From the NCBI RefSeq assembly GCF_963675395.1, contig NZ_OY776223.1:2542001-2606000 (forward strand): a stretch of DNA of 64,000 nt. Reading direction: 5' to 3'. Source of the stretch: an uncultured Vibrio sp. (GTDB lineage Bacteria > Pseudomonadota > Gammaproteobacteria > Enterobacterales > Vibrionaceae). Under the pieces are notes generated by a model. The model saw only the letters and a list, made by a program, of their open reading frames with translations, had not been told where the DNA came from and did not search any database. Positions 54,761-62,646 of this stretch are shown here, in pieces. The translations under genes were made by a program, and so were the position numbers. Numbering within the stretch: position 1 is the stretch's first letter; each line of letters begins with the position of its first letter.

Positions 54761-56127
54761 TGGTATCAACAACAATAAAAACGACTTGTCGAATGGCGGT
54801 GTGTGCGTTGCTTGTGTTGCTATGTAGTGCCTCCGTCTATGCAGCCGAGCGATACATTACTGTCGGCGATGGGCAACACATCGTCGTCGACGAAGCCATC
54901 TCAACCATTTTTATCAGTGCGCCAGAGGTTGTGGACTACAACGTCGTGAATGAAAACACCGTCGTGGTCTTCGCCAAAGGGGTCGGGCAAGCGAGGTTTA
55001 TTGTCTATGGTAAGTCGAACAAGGTGCTGCTTTCTGAACGAATCATTGTCGATGTCGATCTCTCACTGGTGCGCCGTCAGATCAAGCTGATGTATCCGGA
55101 TCTGGATATCAAAGTTGAATCCGTGGGCGAGCAAGTGGCAGTGAGCGGTATCGTGGAATCAGAGCAACAGCGTGATGACATTTATCGCATGGTTGCAACC
55201 TTGCTCGGGCGTGACAAAGTAGAAAAGTGGGAAGCGACACAAATTCTCGAATTTGAGGGCGACGGTTACGACGTGGAAGAGCCGCAAAGTATGATCTTTG
55301 CCCGCAATATGACTTGGCAAGGTATTTTGGAGCTACTTGAAGTCGCCATGGATCAGCAAGTTAACGTTAAGATCTCGGTAGCGCAAGTAACGGAAAGTTT
55401 CGCGAAAACTGTCGGGGTAGATTGGTCTTCTGTCGGGGCGGATGTCGGTGAGTTCCTGTTTCAACAATTTGATGCCTCCGACTTAACCACCTTGATTACC
55501 GCTCTCGGAAATGAAAACGTCGCGCAAATCCTGGCAGAGCCAAATCTAACCGTTATTTCTGGCGAATCTGCGAGTTTTTTGGTTGGGGGCGAAGTTCCGG
55601 TGGTGGTGAGTACCAATAACAACATCAATATTACGTTCAGAGAGTTTGGTATCAAGCTCGATCTCACCGCGAAGGTATTGCATGAAGACAAGATCCGTAT
55701 GCGGCTTATGCCAGAGGTGAGTGAAGTAGAAAGGTACATTCGTGCTGCAGGAATAGAAGTACCACAGTTTGCCACCCGACGAGCTATGACCACGATAGAA
55801 CTGGGAGACGGAGACAGCTTCGTACTTGGTGGTTTAATGAGTAGCGCCGACTTAGAAGAGCTACAAAAAACGCCACTTTTGGGGGATGTGCCTATCTTGG
55901 GAGCGGCATTTCGTAAAGCCTCTACAGACCGACGCCACACGGAACTGATTATTGTCGCAACGGTGAACCTGGTTAAGCCAATGAAGAACAAAGACATTCA
56001 AATGCCATACATCAAAAAAACCTCGACACTGCACCGTTGGTTTAATGTGGCCGATGCCAATGATGAAGGCAATAAAGGCAATGACCCAACCATCAAGTTG
56101 CTATCTCAGGGAGGGTTTATCCAATGA
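54760..56127 (+). CDS. rcpA: RcpA/CpaC outer-membrane secretin
   Basis: A secretin of about 455 aa forming the pilus outer-membrane channel. A signal peptide (ending VYAAE) is followed by an N-terminal pilus/BON-like region (~30-170) and the secretin domain (~200-420) with VGGEVPVV and the closing GDGDSFVLGGLMSS motif. GTG at 54757 and ATG at 54760 are both possible; AAGGAG lies 7 and 10 bp away, respectively. The rcpB start overlaps the stop by 4 bp (ATGA). Confidence 0.92.
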   Translation: MVSTTIKTTCRMAVCALLVLLCSASVYAAERYITVGDGQHIVVDEAISTIFISAPEVVDYNVVNENTVVVFAKGVGQARFIVYGKSNKVLLSERIIVDVDLSLVRRQIKLMYPDLDIKVESVGEQVAVSGIVESEQQRDDIYRMVATLLGRDKVEKWEATQILEFEGDGYDVEEPQSMIFARNMTWQGILELLEVAMDQQVNVKISVAQVTESFAKTVGVDWSSVGADVGEFLFQQFDASDLTTLITALGNENVAQILAEPNLTVISGESASFLVGGEVPVVVSTNNNINITFREFGIKLDLTAKVLHEDKIRMRLMPEVSEVERYIRAAGIEVPQFATRRAMTTIELGDGDSFVLGGLMSSADLEELQKTPLLGDVPILGAAFRKASTDRRHTELIIVATVNLVKPMKNKDIQMPYIKKTSTLHRWFNVADANDEGNKGNDPTIKLLSQGGFIQ

Positions 56128-56600
56128 GACGAATACTAATGACATTGCTGGGTGTGGTATTACTCTCCGGTTGCGCAGAGCGTTACTTTAACGGCCCCGG
56201 CGCTGAGGCCCTGATTTACCCAGAAATCCACGTATATCAATTCACGATTAAATCGACAGCCGAATCCATCGCGAAATTGGGTGAAATTGTCGACCTAGTG
56301 GATGACATCGATTCAGGTGCCAGCTATTTACTCGAATATCGCAATAACAAAGGGAAACAGGTGGCATTGCATACACTCAAAGCTCGCCCGGCATTACCAC
56401 AGCGAGCCGAAGCATTCGCTCTTAAACAAAACAGTACCTTAGCCAACGATTTGCAATTAACGGTCACCTACCATGCACTGATGACACAGGCGTGTAAACC
56501 AGCACAAATCGAACAGGCTAACCCAAGTCGAAATTGCTTTTCTGAAGTCGCCAGGATGAAGCAGGTTTCTCACAAGGAACGCATAGTGGAGGGGTTCTAA
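56124..56600 (+). CDS. rcpB: RcpB-like pilus lipoprotein
   Basis: A 158-aa protein with a lipoprotein signal peptide: lipobox L14-S-G-C17, next residues AERY. The mature part has no domain that I recognise. Position between rcpA and tadZ equals rcpB of the Aggregatibacter tad locus, where the lipoprotein partners the secretin. The name is by synteny and lipobox, not by clear similarity. Overlaps both neighbours (ATGA and TAATG). Confidence 0.75.
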   Translation: MRRILMTLLGVVLLSGCAERYFNGPGAEALIYPEIHVYQFTIKSTAESIAKLGEIVDLVDDIDSGASYLLEYRNNKGKQVALHTLKARPALPQRAEAFALKQNSTLANDLQLTVTYHALMTQACKPAQIEQANPSRNCFSEVARMKQVSHKERIVEGF

Positions 56601-57835
56601 TGTTTGATTTAGGAAAATCGCTTAAGCAGATCAAACCACCCATTTTAGAGGGAGGGCATGGCCCTTCGGGTTGTGTGCTGCTGTATCAAAGTGCCGAGTG
56701 TGTCTCTCTGGTAAAGGAAATGTTCGGCTTTGAAGGTTGGAGTGCACCCACCTGCATCAAGCAAAATGCGGTGCCGAAAAACTTCTTTTCTGAACAGAGC
56801 GGTAACATTGTGATTCTGGAGCTTTCTGAATCCACCGACATTGTTGCAGATGCACAACGGTTAACCAATCAAATGCCGACGCATAAAGGTATTGTGGTGA
56901 TCGGCACGGAAGATTCGATCAGTGTTCTGCGCCAGTTGAAAGATATCGGATTCTACTATCTATTTTGGCCAATCAATAAACATGAGTTTGCTGATTTTAT
57001 CATGAACGTTCATCGTAACTTGCAAACCTACACCGGGGTGAGCAAACAGCGCAGAGCAAAACGTGTGGCAGTGGTAGGCAGCAAAGGTGGTATCGGCACC
57101 TCTTTTATTGCCACGGAGATCGGCTCAAAACTGGCAGAAAATGACATTGATAACGTGCTGGTTGATCATCAGTATAGCAACAGCAATATTGATGTATTGT
57201 TGGCATTAAACGATTATAAACCGCGCTCGATAGACGAGTATGCAGTTCCTATCCATGAGCTCGATACGGAAGGGGCACTCAGTTACCTGACTAAAATCCG
57301 CAAAAACTTACGCTTGTTATCTCTAGACAGTGAGCGTGCTCAGTCCGAAATCTTCAATTACAGCCAGGCATTGTGCGAGCTACTTAGTCGCAATACCAAC
57401 TTTATCATTGAGGACTTTTCCGGCAGTGTCGATTTTAAAGTTGACCCGCATATGCTGATTGATAATTACGATGTAGTGGTGGTGGTTTTTGAGCCTTCTA
57501 TTGCTTCCATTCGTAATGCCCGATCTCTGCTTGAACAACTGGAAAGTAAACAGCTTTCCATGAGCAAACGCGTTCGAATTATCACATTGGCCAATCATCA
57601 TCGCCCAGAAAATACCTTTGTGATTGAGCAAAAAGACCTGAAAAAATACTTAGGATCAGAGGTTAACCTCAATATGGCCTATTGTCGCTCGTTGGCGCAT
57701 CTGCTGCTGGAGGGTAAACGTGCGCACAAACATGATCGCAGTATTAGCCACACAATTGATGATCTCACGCGTCTTATCAATGGCCAGCCGGTCCAGCACA
57801 CTGGCGGTTTTCTCGCTAGATTGGGGGTAAGATGA
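56600..57835 (+). CDS. tadZ: TadZ/CpaE pilus localisation ATPase
   Basis: A 411-aa protein with an N-terminal atypical receiver-like domain (~20-140) and a MinD/ParA-like ATPase domain (~150-400). The deviant Walker A is SKGGIGTSF, the TadZ form lacking the usual terminal KT. LVDHQYSNSNIDVLL stands where MinD-type proteins have DxDxxxG. TadZ marks the cell position for the pilus machine. Start and stop overlap rcpB and tadA. Confidence 0.88.
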   Translation: MFDLGKSLKQIKPPILEGGHGPSGCVLLYQSAECVSLVKEMFGFEGWSAPTCIKQNAVPKNFFSEQSGNIVILELSESTDIVADAQRLTNQMPTHKGIVVIGTEDSISVLRQLKDIGFYYLFWPINKHEFADFIMNVHRNLQTYTGVSKQRRAKRVAVVGSKGGIGTSFIATEIGSKLAENDIDNVLVDHQYSNSNIDVLLALNDYKPRSIDEYAVPIHELDTEGALSYLTKIRKNLRLLSLDSERAQSEIFNYSQALCELLSRNTNFIIEDFSGSVDFKVDPHMLIDNYDVVVVVFEPSIASIRNARSLLEQLESKQLSMSKRVRIITLANHHRPENTFVIEQKDLKKYLGSEVNLNMAYCRSLAHLLLEGKRAHKHDRSISHTIDDLTRLINGQPVQHTGGFLARLGVR

Positions 57836-59103
57836 GTTCAAATAAAGAGGTTTATTCTGCGTTCCGGGCCCAGATCTTTGAAGCGTTAGATGTGGAAGCG
57901 ATACAGTCCCTTGAACGGTCGGAGATCGAGGGACAAATTCGAAATGCCGTGGATGTGCTAGCGCTCAACTTTGATCGCCCCATCACCAGTATGATGAAGT
58001 CTAGTCTGGTTAAAAGCATGCTGGATGAGCTGTTTGGTTTGGGGCCGATCCAGCCTTTGGTGGATGATAAAGCGATCACCGATATCCTGGTTAACGGCCC
58101 GAATAATGTCTTTTATGAAAAGCACGGCAAGCTAGAAAAATCCGACATCACTTTCATTGACGAAGACCAAGTACGCACAATCGCCAAGCAAATTGCCGCA
58201 CGGGTCGGACGTCGTGTGGATGAGCTTTCACCCACGGTGGATGCTCGCCTGGAAGATGGGAGCCGGGTAAACGTGGTTATTCCCCCAATTGCATTAGACG
58301 GCACCTCCATTTCCATTCGTAAATTCCGTGAACAAAATATAGGGCTTGAGGAGTTAGTGGAATTTGGCTCTATGTCCATGGACATGGCGAGGCTGTTGTC
58401 TATTGCTTCTCGTTGCCGGATGAACATCTTGATTTCTGGCGGTACCGGGTCAGGTAAAACCACGCTACTGAACTCGCTATCTCAATATATTAGTGAAGAT
58501 GAGCGCATCGTCACCATTGAGGATGCCGCAGAGCTACGCTTGCAACAACCAAATCTGGTGCGTTTAGAAACCCGTGCTGAGAGCATTGAGCATACAGGCT
58601 TAGTGACTCAGCGGGATTTGGTGATCAATGCGCTGCGTATGCGCCCTGACCGAATTATTCTCGGTGAGTGTCGTGGCTCGGAAGCATTCGAGATGTTGCA
58701 AGCGATGAATACCGGCCACGAAGGTTCGATGTCGACCTTGCATGCTAACTCGCCTCGTGACGCGATATCCCGTGTGGAATCTATGGTGATGATGGCGAAT
58801 TTAAACCAACCTCTTGATGCCATTCGTCGTGCGATTGTCAGTGCCATCGAATTGGTGGTTCAAGTCAGTCGCCTGCGTGATGGGTCACGAAAAGTCACCA
58901 GTATTTCAGAAATAGTCGGTCTCGAAGGCGAAAGTGTGGTGATGGAAGAGATTTTCCGCTTCCAATACGAAGAAGTTGGCTATGGCGAGGCCGTTCGAGG
59001 ACGTTTCCTTACCGAGGGCTTAATGCAACGTTCTGAGTTGGTGAAAAAAGCCCATTTCTATGGCTTGTATGACGAGCTGATGAAAGCGTTTCAAGGAGCA
59101 TGA
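57832..59103 (+). CDS. tadA: TadA/CpaF secretion ATPase
   Basis: A 423-aa hexameric type II/IV secretion ATPase that powers Flp pilus assembly. An N-terminal helical region (~1-80) leads to the catalytic core with Walker A GGTGSGKTTLLNSL (~200), the Asp box around IVTIEDAAELRL, Walker B RPDRIILGECRG, and the His box TGHEGSMSTLHAN. Complete and of family length. Overlaps tadZ and tadB by 4 bp each. Confidence 0.96.
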   Translation: MSSNKEVYSAFRAQIFEALDVEAIQSLERSEIEGQIRNAVDVLALNFDRPITSMMKSSLVKSMLDELFGLGPIQPLVDDKAITDILVNGPNNVFYEKHGKLEKSDITFIDEDQVRTIAKQIAARVGRRVDELSPTVDARLEDGSRVNVVIPPIALDGTSISIRKFREQNIGLEELVEFGSMSMDMARLLSIASRCRMNILISGGTGSGKTTLLNSLSQYISEDERIVTIEDAAELRLQQPNLVRLETRAESIEHTGLVTQRDLVINALRMRPDRIILGECRGSEAFEMLQAMNTGHEGSMSTLHANSPRDAISRVESMVMMANLNQPLDAIRRAIVSAIELVVQVSRLRDGSRKVTSISEIVGLEGESVVMEEIFRFQYEEVGYGEAVRGRFLTEGLMQRSELVKKAHFYGLYDELMKAFQGA

Positions 59104-60011
59104 GCATGATGTTATGGATATCTTTCATACTATTTTGTATCGCTATTTTGTTCTTATTGAGCGGTAAAAAGAGCAAGATCGAGAACTATTTCCCGGAAAC
59201 GGAAGTGGATGAAGATATCATTACGGCGATTAACCTCAATGCACTCCTGGACCAAAACCTGTGGCAGCGGTTAAAAAACAGTGTGTCGCCTGCCATTAAG
59301 GTGCTTGGTCCAAGAGCGTACTTCATTACTTTTCTATTCTTGTGCTTGTCTGGTTATGTCAGTTATTACGTCGTGTACCAGCTGCTGAATGTTAACTCTG
59401 CCATTTTTTCATTCGCCATCTTTGCTTTCTCTATACTTTGGGGCTACTTCTGGCTGCAAAATCGACGCCGATTAGATTTTGAGAAAAAATTCCCTGATGC
59501 GTTGAACATTCTAATGAGTGCGGTTACAGCGGGGGAAAGTTTGATGCACGCTTTTTCCTTTGTGGGTGACAACATGGATGGGGAAGTCGGCAGAGAATTC
59601 CGTGAAATGGGCGAGCGACTCAAACTGGGGGAAAACCCAGAGAAGGTACTGTTACGCTCGTGCAAAGCGTTCCCTTACCCTGAATACATATTTTTCACTA
59701 TTACGGTGCGAGCTAACCTCAACCGAGGCGGACAATTAAAGCATGTACTCGCGCGCTTAATTCGTATTTTGGTCGATGCAAGAACGTTAGAGTCGAAAAA
59801 AATGGCAATGACGTCAGAGGCAAGAATTTCAGCCAAAGTGGTGGCAGCGATTCCGGTGGTGTTCGCCATCATTATCAGCCAAATTAATCCTGATCATATC
59901 GATTTTGTGCTTAATGATGCTCGTGGCCGAATCGTTTTATATTACGTCGTGGGCAGTGAGTTGCTTGGGTTATTTATTGTTTGGCTTCTGGTAAAAGGGG
60001 TAAGACGATGA
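59100..60011 (+). CDS. tadB: TadB inner-membrane platform protein
   Basis: A 303-aa GspF/TadB-like platform protein with transmembrane helices near residues 3-18, 78-96, 100-118, 255-270 and 280-300, and a cytoplasmic region holding FPDALNILMSAVTAGESLMHAFSFV. It recruits TadA and, with TadC, forms the inner-membrane base. ATGA overlaps join it to tadA and tadC. Confidence 0.92.
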   Translation: MSMMLWISFILFCIAILFLLSGKKSKIENYFPETEVDEDIITAINLNALLDQNLWQRLKNSVSPAIKVLGPRAYFITFLFLCLSGYVSYYVVYQLLNVNSAIFSFAIFAFSILWGYFWLQNRRRLDFEKKFPDALNILMSAVTAGESLMHAFSFVGDNMDGEVGREFREMGERLKLGENPEKVLLRSCKAFPYPEYIFFTITVRANLNRGGQLKHVLARLIRILVDARTLESKKMAMTSEARISAKVVAAIPVVFAIIISQINPDHIDFVLNDARGRIVLYYVVGSELLGLFIVWLLVKGVRR

Positions 60012-60868
60012 TTGTAGCAATAAGTGTATTATTGATTGTGTGCGCACTTACGTTTGTCTTTTACGATTACTATTACACGCGCAAACGAGAAGTGGCATTA
60101 AATAAATATTTAAAACACAGCAGAAAAAAGCAAGAAAAACAAAAGCTGGATACCTTTATCGTTAAGTTTGGTGAAGGAAGTAAAAAAGATTTAGAGCAAA
60201 AATTATTAAACGCGGGTTATTACAATAAACAGCTCGCCAAATATTACTTCCCATTTAAAGCCTTATTGTTTGTTGCAGCACTGATCTTTATTTTCTTTAT
60301 GCAGACAAGTTTTAACAACAAGATAATTCTGCTTCTTGCCGCTGCGGTTTCTATTATTATCTTGCCGGATTTTTTGCTGGAAGTTCGCCGGCGTTGGCTG
60401 GTGCGTAAAGTGTCGAAAAACCTGCCTTATGTGCTCGATATTATGGCGATATGTGTGCAAACCGGTATGACGATAGAGGCATCTTTTGCCTATTTAGCCA
60501 AAGAGCTGAAAATCTTCGATAAAGATTTGTGTTATCAAATTAGCAAAACTTCAGAATCAGGCAGAGTGCTCGGGATTGAAAAAGCCCTGCACGATCTCTC
60601 GCAGCGCTTACCCGCCCCAGAGATCAACAGCTTTGTGCTTACTATTATTCAGAACCTGCATTATGGCGCCTCTGTTGCTGGCGTGTTGAGTGATTTAGCA
60701 GAAGATATGCGCCGTATTCATTTGCTCGAGGTAGAAGAGAGAATGGGTAAGTTATCAGCAAAAATGAGTGTGCCTTTGATTTTGCTGATCATGTTTCCAA
60801 TCGTCATTTTTATTCTTGCACCGGGCTTTTTGCAAATTGATTTATCGACGCTATCGGGGAATGGATAA
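60008..60868 (+). CDS. tadC: TadC inner-membrane platform protein
   Basis: A 286-aa partner of TadB with an N-terminal helix (~1-22), a basic linker, two helices (~80-115) and a C-terminal helix (~255-280). The conserved LPYVLDIMAICVQTGMTIEASFAYL segment is typical of T2SS-F-type domains. I use the ATG at 60008, overlapping the tadB stop (ATGA), not the frame opening at 59981. The stop overlaps the tadD start. Confidence 0.92.
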   Translation: MIVAISVLLIVCALTFVFYDYYYTRKREVALNKYLKHSRKKQEKQKLDTFIVKFGEGSKKDLEQKLLNAGYYNKQLAKYYFPFKALLFVAALIFIFFMQTSFNNKIILLLAAAVSIIILPDFLLEVRRRWLVRKVSKNLPYVLDIMAICVQTGMTIEASFAYLAKELKIFDKDLCYQISKTSESGRVLGIEKALHDLSQRLPAPEINSFVLTIIQNLHYGASVAGVLSDLAEDMRRIHLLEVEERMGKLSAKMSVPLILLIMFPIVIFILAPGFLQIDLSTLSGNG

Positions 60869-61566
60869 TGAAAATAATCGCCGTTATGAGCCTCTCACTG
60901 TTTTTAGTTATGGGTTGCAGCACTACCACACACAATGAAGAAAATGTGGTGACAAGTATGCAGCGGGTAGAAAACCACTCAGGGCTGATCAGTCACTATA
61001 AATTACTTCTGGAACAGAATCCGGATGATGTGCAGGTGATGCAAGAGTTGGCGCATGTCTATTTGGAAAAAGGGGATGTTGAGTCGGCTAAATTTTATGT
61101 GCAGTACTTGCTCGATAAGGGTATTGAAAACGCGTTGCTCGTTCAGCTCAGAGGACAAATCCATAGTCAGGAAGGAGAAGACAGCCTGGCGTTAGAGCAG
61201 TACCAGCGTGCCATTGCCATGGGACATGATACAGGAGAGATCCAAGTGTTGTCTGGCATTGCCTACAGTAATCTTGGCGATTTTTCGTTGGCAGAGCGTG
61301 CTTTCAATCAGGCTCGCCTCAAAGGTTACAACGATGTGGCGATAAAAAATAACCTTGCCGTCGTGCATTTAGCTCAGCAACAGTATGACGATGTGATTGT
61401 GCTGTTAGCACCGGTTTACCAAGAAAACCCTAATAACGAAAAGGTGCGCGCGAATTTGGCAATCGCACTGTTCAAAACCGGTGATGTGTCTCAGGCGAGG
61501 GAGTTGCTTGAGGATGCCTTTACCGATGCTCAAGTTGCACAAATATCGAGAAAGTTACACCGATAA
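60868..61566 (+). CDS. tadD: TadD TPR lipoprotein
   Basis: A 232-aa lipoprotein with lipobox V14-M-G-C17 and four or more tetratricopeptide repeats (~45-220). TadD is thought to act as a pilotin for the secretin in the Tad system. TAATG overlap with tadC; 14 bp separate it from tadE. Confidence 0.9.
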   Translation: MKIIAVMSLSLFLVMGCSTTTHNEENVVTSMQRVENHSGLISHYKLLLEQNPDDVQVMQELAHVYLEKGDVESAKFYVQYLLDKGIENALLVQLRGQIHSQEGEDSLALEQYQRAIAMGHDTGEIQVLSGIAYSNLGDFSLAERAFNQARLKGYNDVAIKNNLAVVHLAQQQYDDVIVLLAPVYQENPNNEKVRANLAIALFKTGDVSQARELLEDAFTDAQVAQISRKLHR

Positions 61567-61580
61567 ATAGGGTGAACGAT

Positions 61581-62120
61581 ATGGACCATTTATCTACCAG
61601 ATATCAGGTAACAAAAAAAACGATGCCGTCATCGCGATCTCGTTCGTTAACAAGATCGAAAGGGGTGACGGTAGTGGAATTTGTTTTGGGGGCTCTGGTG
61701 CTGGCGATGTCATTGCTCATGCTGTTTGAAATGGGACTACGCATTTATACCACCAGTGTGGTTGAGTATGCGCTAAGAGAAACCGTGCGTAGTACCAAGA
61801 TCTTCGAGGGTGGCAGCACCTACAGCAGCTATAACAATACTTTGCGAGCGGCGTTAGATGAAAACGGTACGCTTTGGTCTGCATTTATTCCAGCGGACAA
61901 TTTCACTATTACGGGTAAGTATTACTTAACTTATGCCGATCTGATTGCGGACGCCAGTTTGTCCGATGCAGAAATGCTGGAAGAGGATTTAGGCTATCAA
62001 ATTGCTGAAATAACCTTAACCTACAACTACCAGCCTGTTTTGAATGTATTTTCCAGTGATCCTGTTCCTATCACCAGAAGCACCTTGATTAACTTAGAGC
62101 ATGAAGGTTGGGGGGAATAA
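61581..62120 (+). CDS. tadE: TadE-like pseudopilin
   Basis: A protein of about 179 aa with a basic leader and a class III/IVb processing site G/VTVVEF (Glu at +5), followed by a hydrophobic helix (~30-52) and a periplasmic domain. Cleavage by TadV is expected. I prefer the ATG at 61581; a GTG at 61572 adds three residues. The stop overlaps the tadF start by one base. Confidence 0.85.
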   Translation: MDHLSTRYQVTKKTMPSSRSRSLTRSKGVTVVEFVLGALVLAMSLLMLFEMGLRIYTTSVVEYALRETVRSTKIFEGGSTYSSYNNTLRAALDENGTLWSAFIPADNFTITGKYYLTYADLIADASLSDAEMLEEDLGYQIAEITLTYNYQPVLNVFSSDPVPITRSTLINLEHEGWGE

Positions 62121-62644
62121 TGATGAAATTACCAACCCGACAAAAAGGCGCGTTCACCATTGAGCTGTTTTTTGTGTTGATTGCGATTGTGACCATTTTT
62201 TATTTTATGACCGATCTTAGCGATAAGATAATGGCAAGAGCACAACTCGATCGTGGTAGCTTTGCTCTGGTGAATATACTCAAAGAGCGCAGTCGTTATT
62301 ACGATGAAAGAGTAAATATAGACGCGACGGATACGTCACAGATGCAAACTCTGGCCGCCCGTTTACTGAATACCACGGAGAACAGCGTGGCAATCAAGAT
62401 TGAAGCGCTGCATAACAAAACCGGTTGGCAAGAGTTCGAAAGTCAGCAATACACAAGTTTAGGCTGTAACGCCATTGCGTTGAAAGATAAATCGGATCTT
62501 GTCCCTGTTGAAAATGGCGTCGTGTTTCCCTTGTATCAAGTGACGCTGTGCCAAAAGAAAAACTCTTGGTTTGCAACACTTTGGGGGGAATCCGGCGAAC
62601 CGACAATGACAATTACATCCAGTTCCGTTGTGGTGGGGAGGTAA
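62120..62644 (+). CDS. tadF: TadF-like pseudopilin
   Basis: A protein of about 174 aa with leader MMKLPTRQKG and processing site G/AFTIELFF (Glu at +5), a hydrophobic helix (~13-33) and a periplasmic domain with a few cysteines. Partner of TadE. ATG at 62120 overlaps the tadE stop (TAATG); the next codon is also ATG. Followed by tadG after 2 bp. Confidence 0.85.
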   Translation: MMKLPTRQKGAFTIELFFVLIAIVTIFYFMTDLSDKIMARAQLDRGSFALVNILKERSRYYDERVNIDATDTSQMQTLAARLLNTTENSVAIKIEALHNKTGWQEFESQQYTSLGCNAIALKDKSDLVPVENGVVFPLYQVTLCQKKNSWFATLWGESGEPTMTITSSSVVVGR

Positions 62645-62646
62645 TC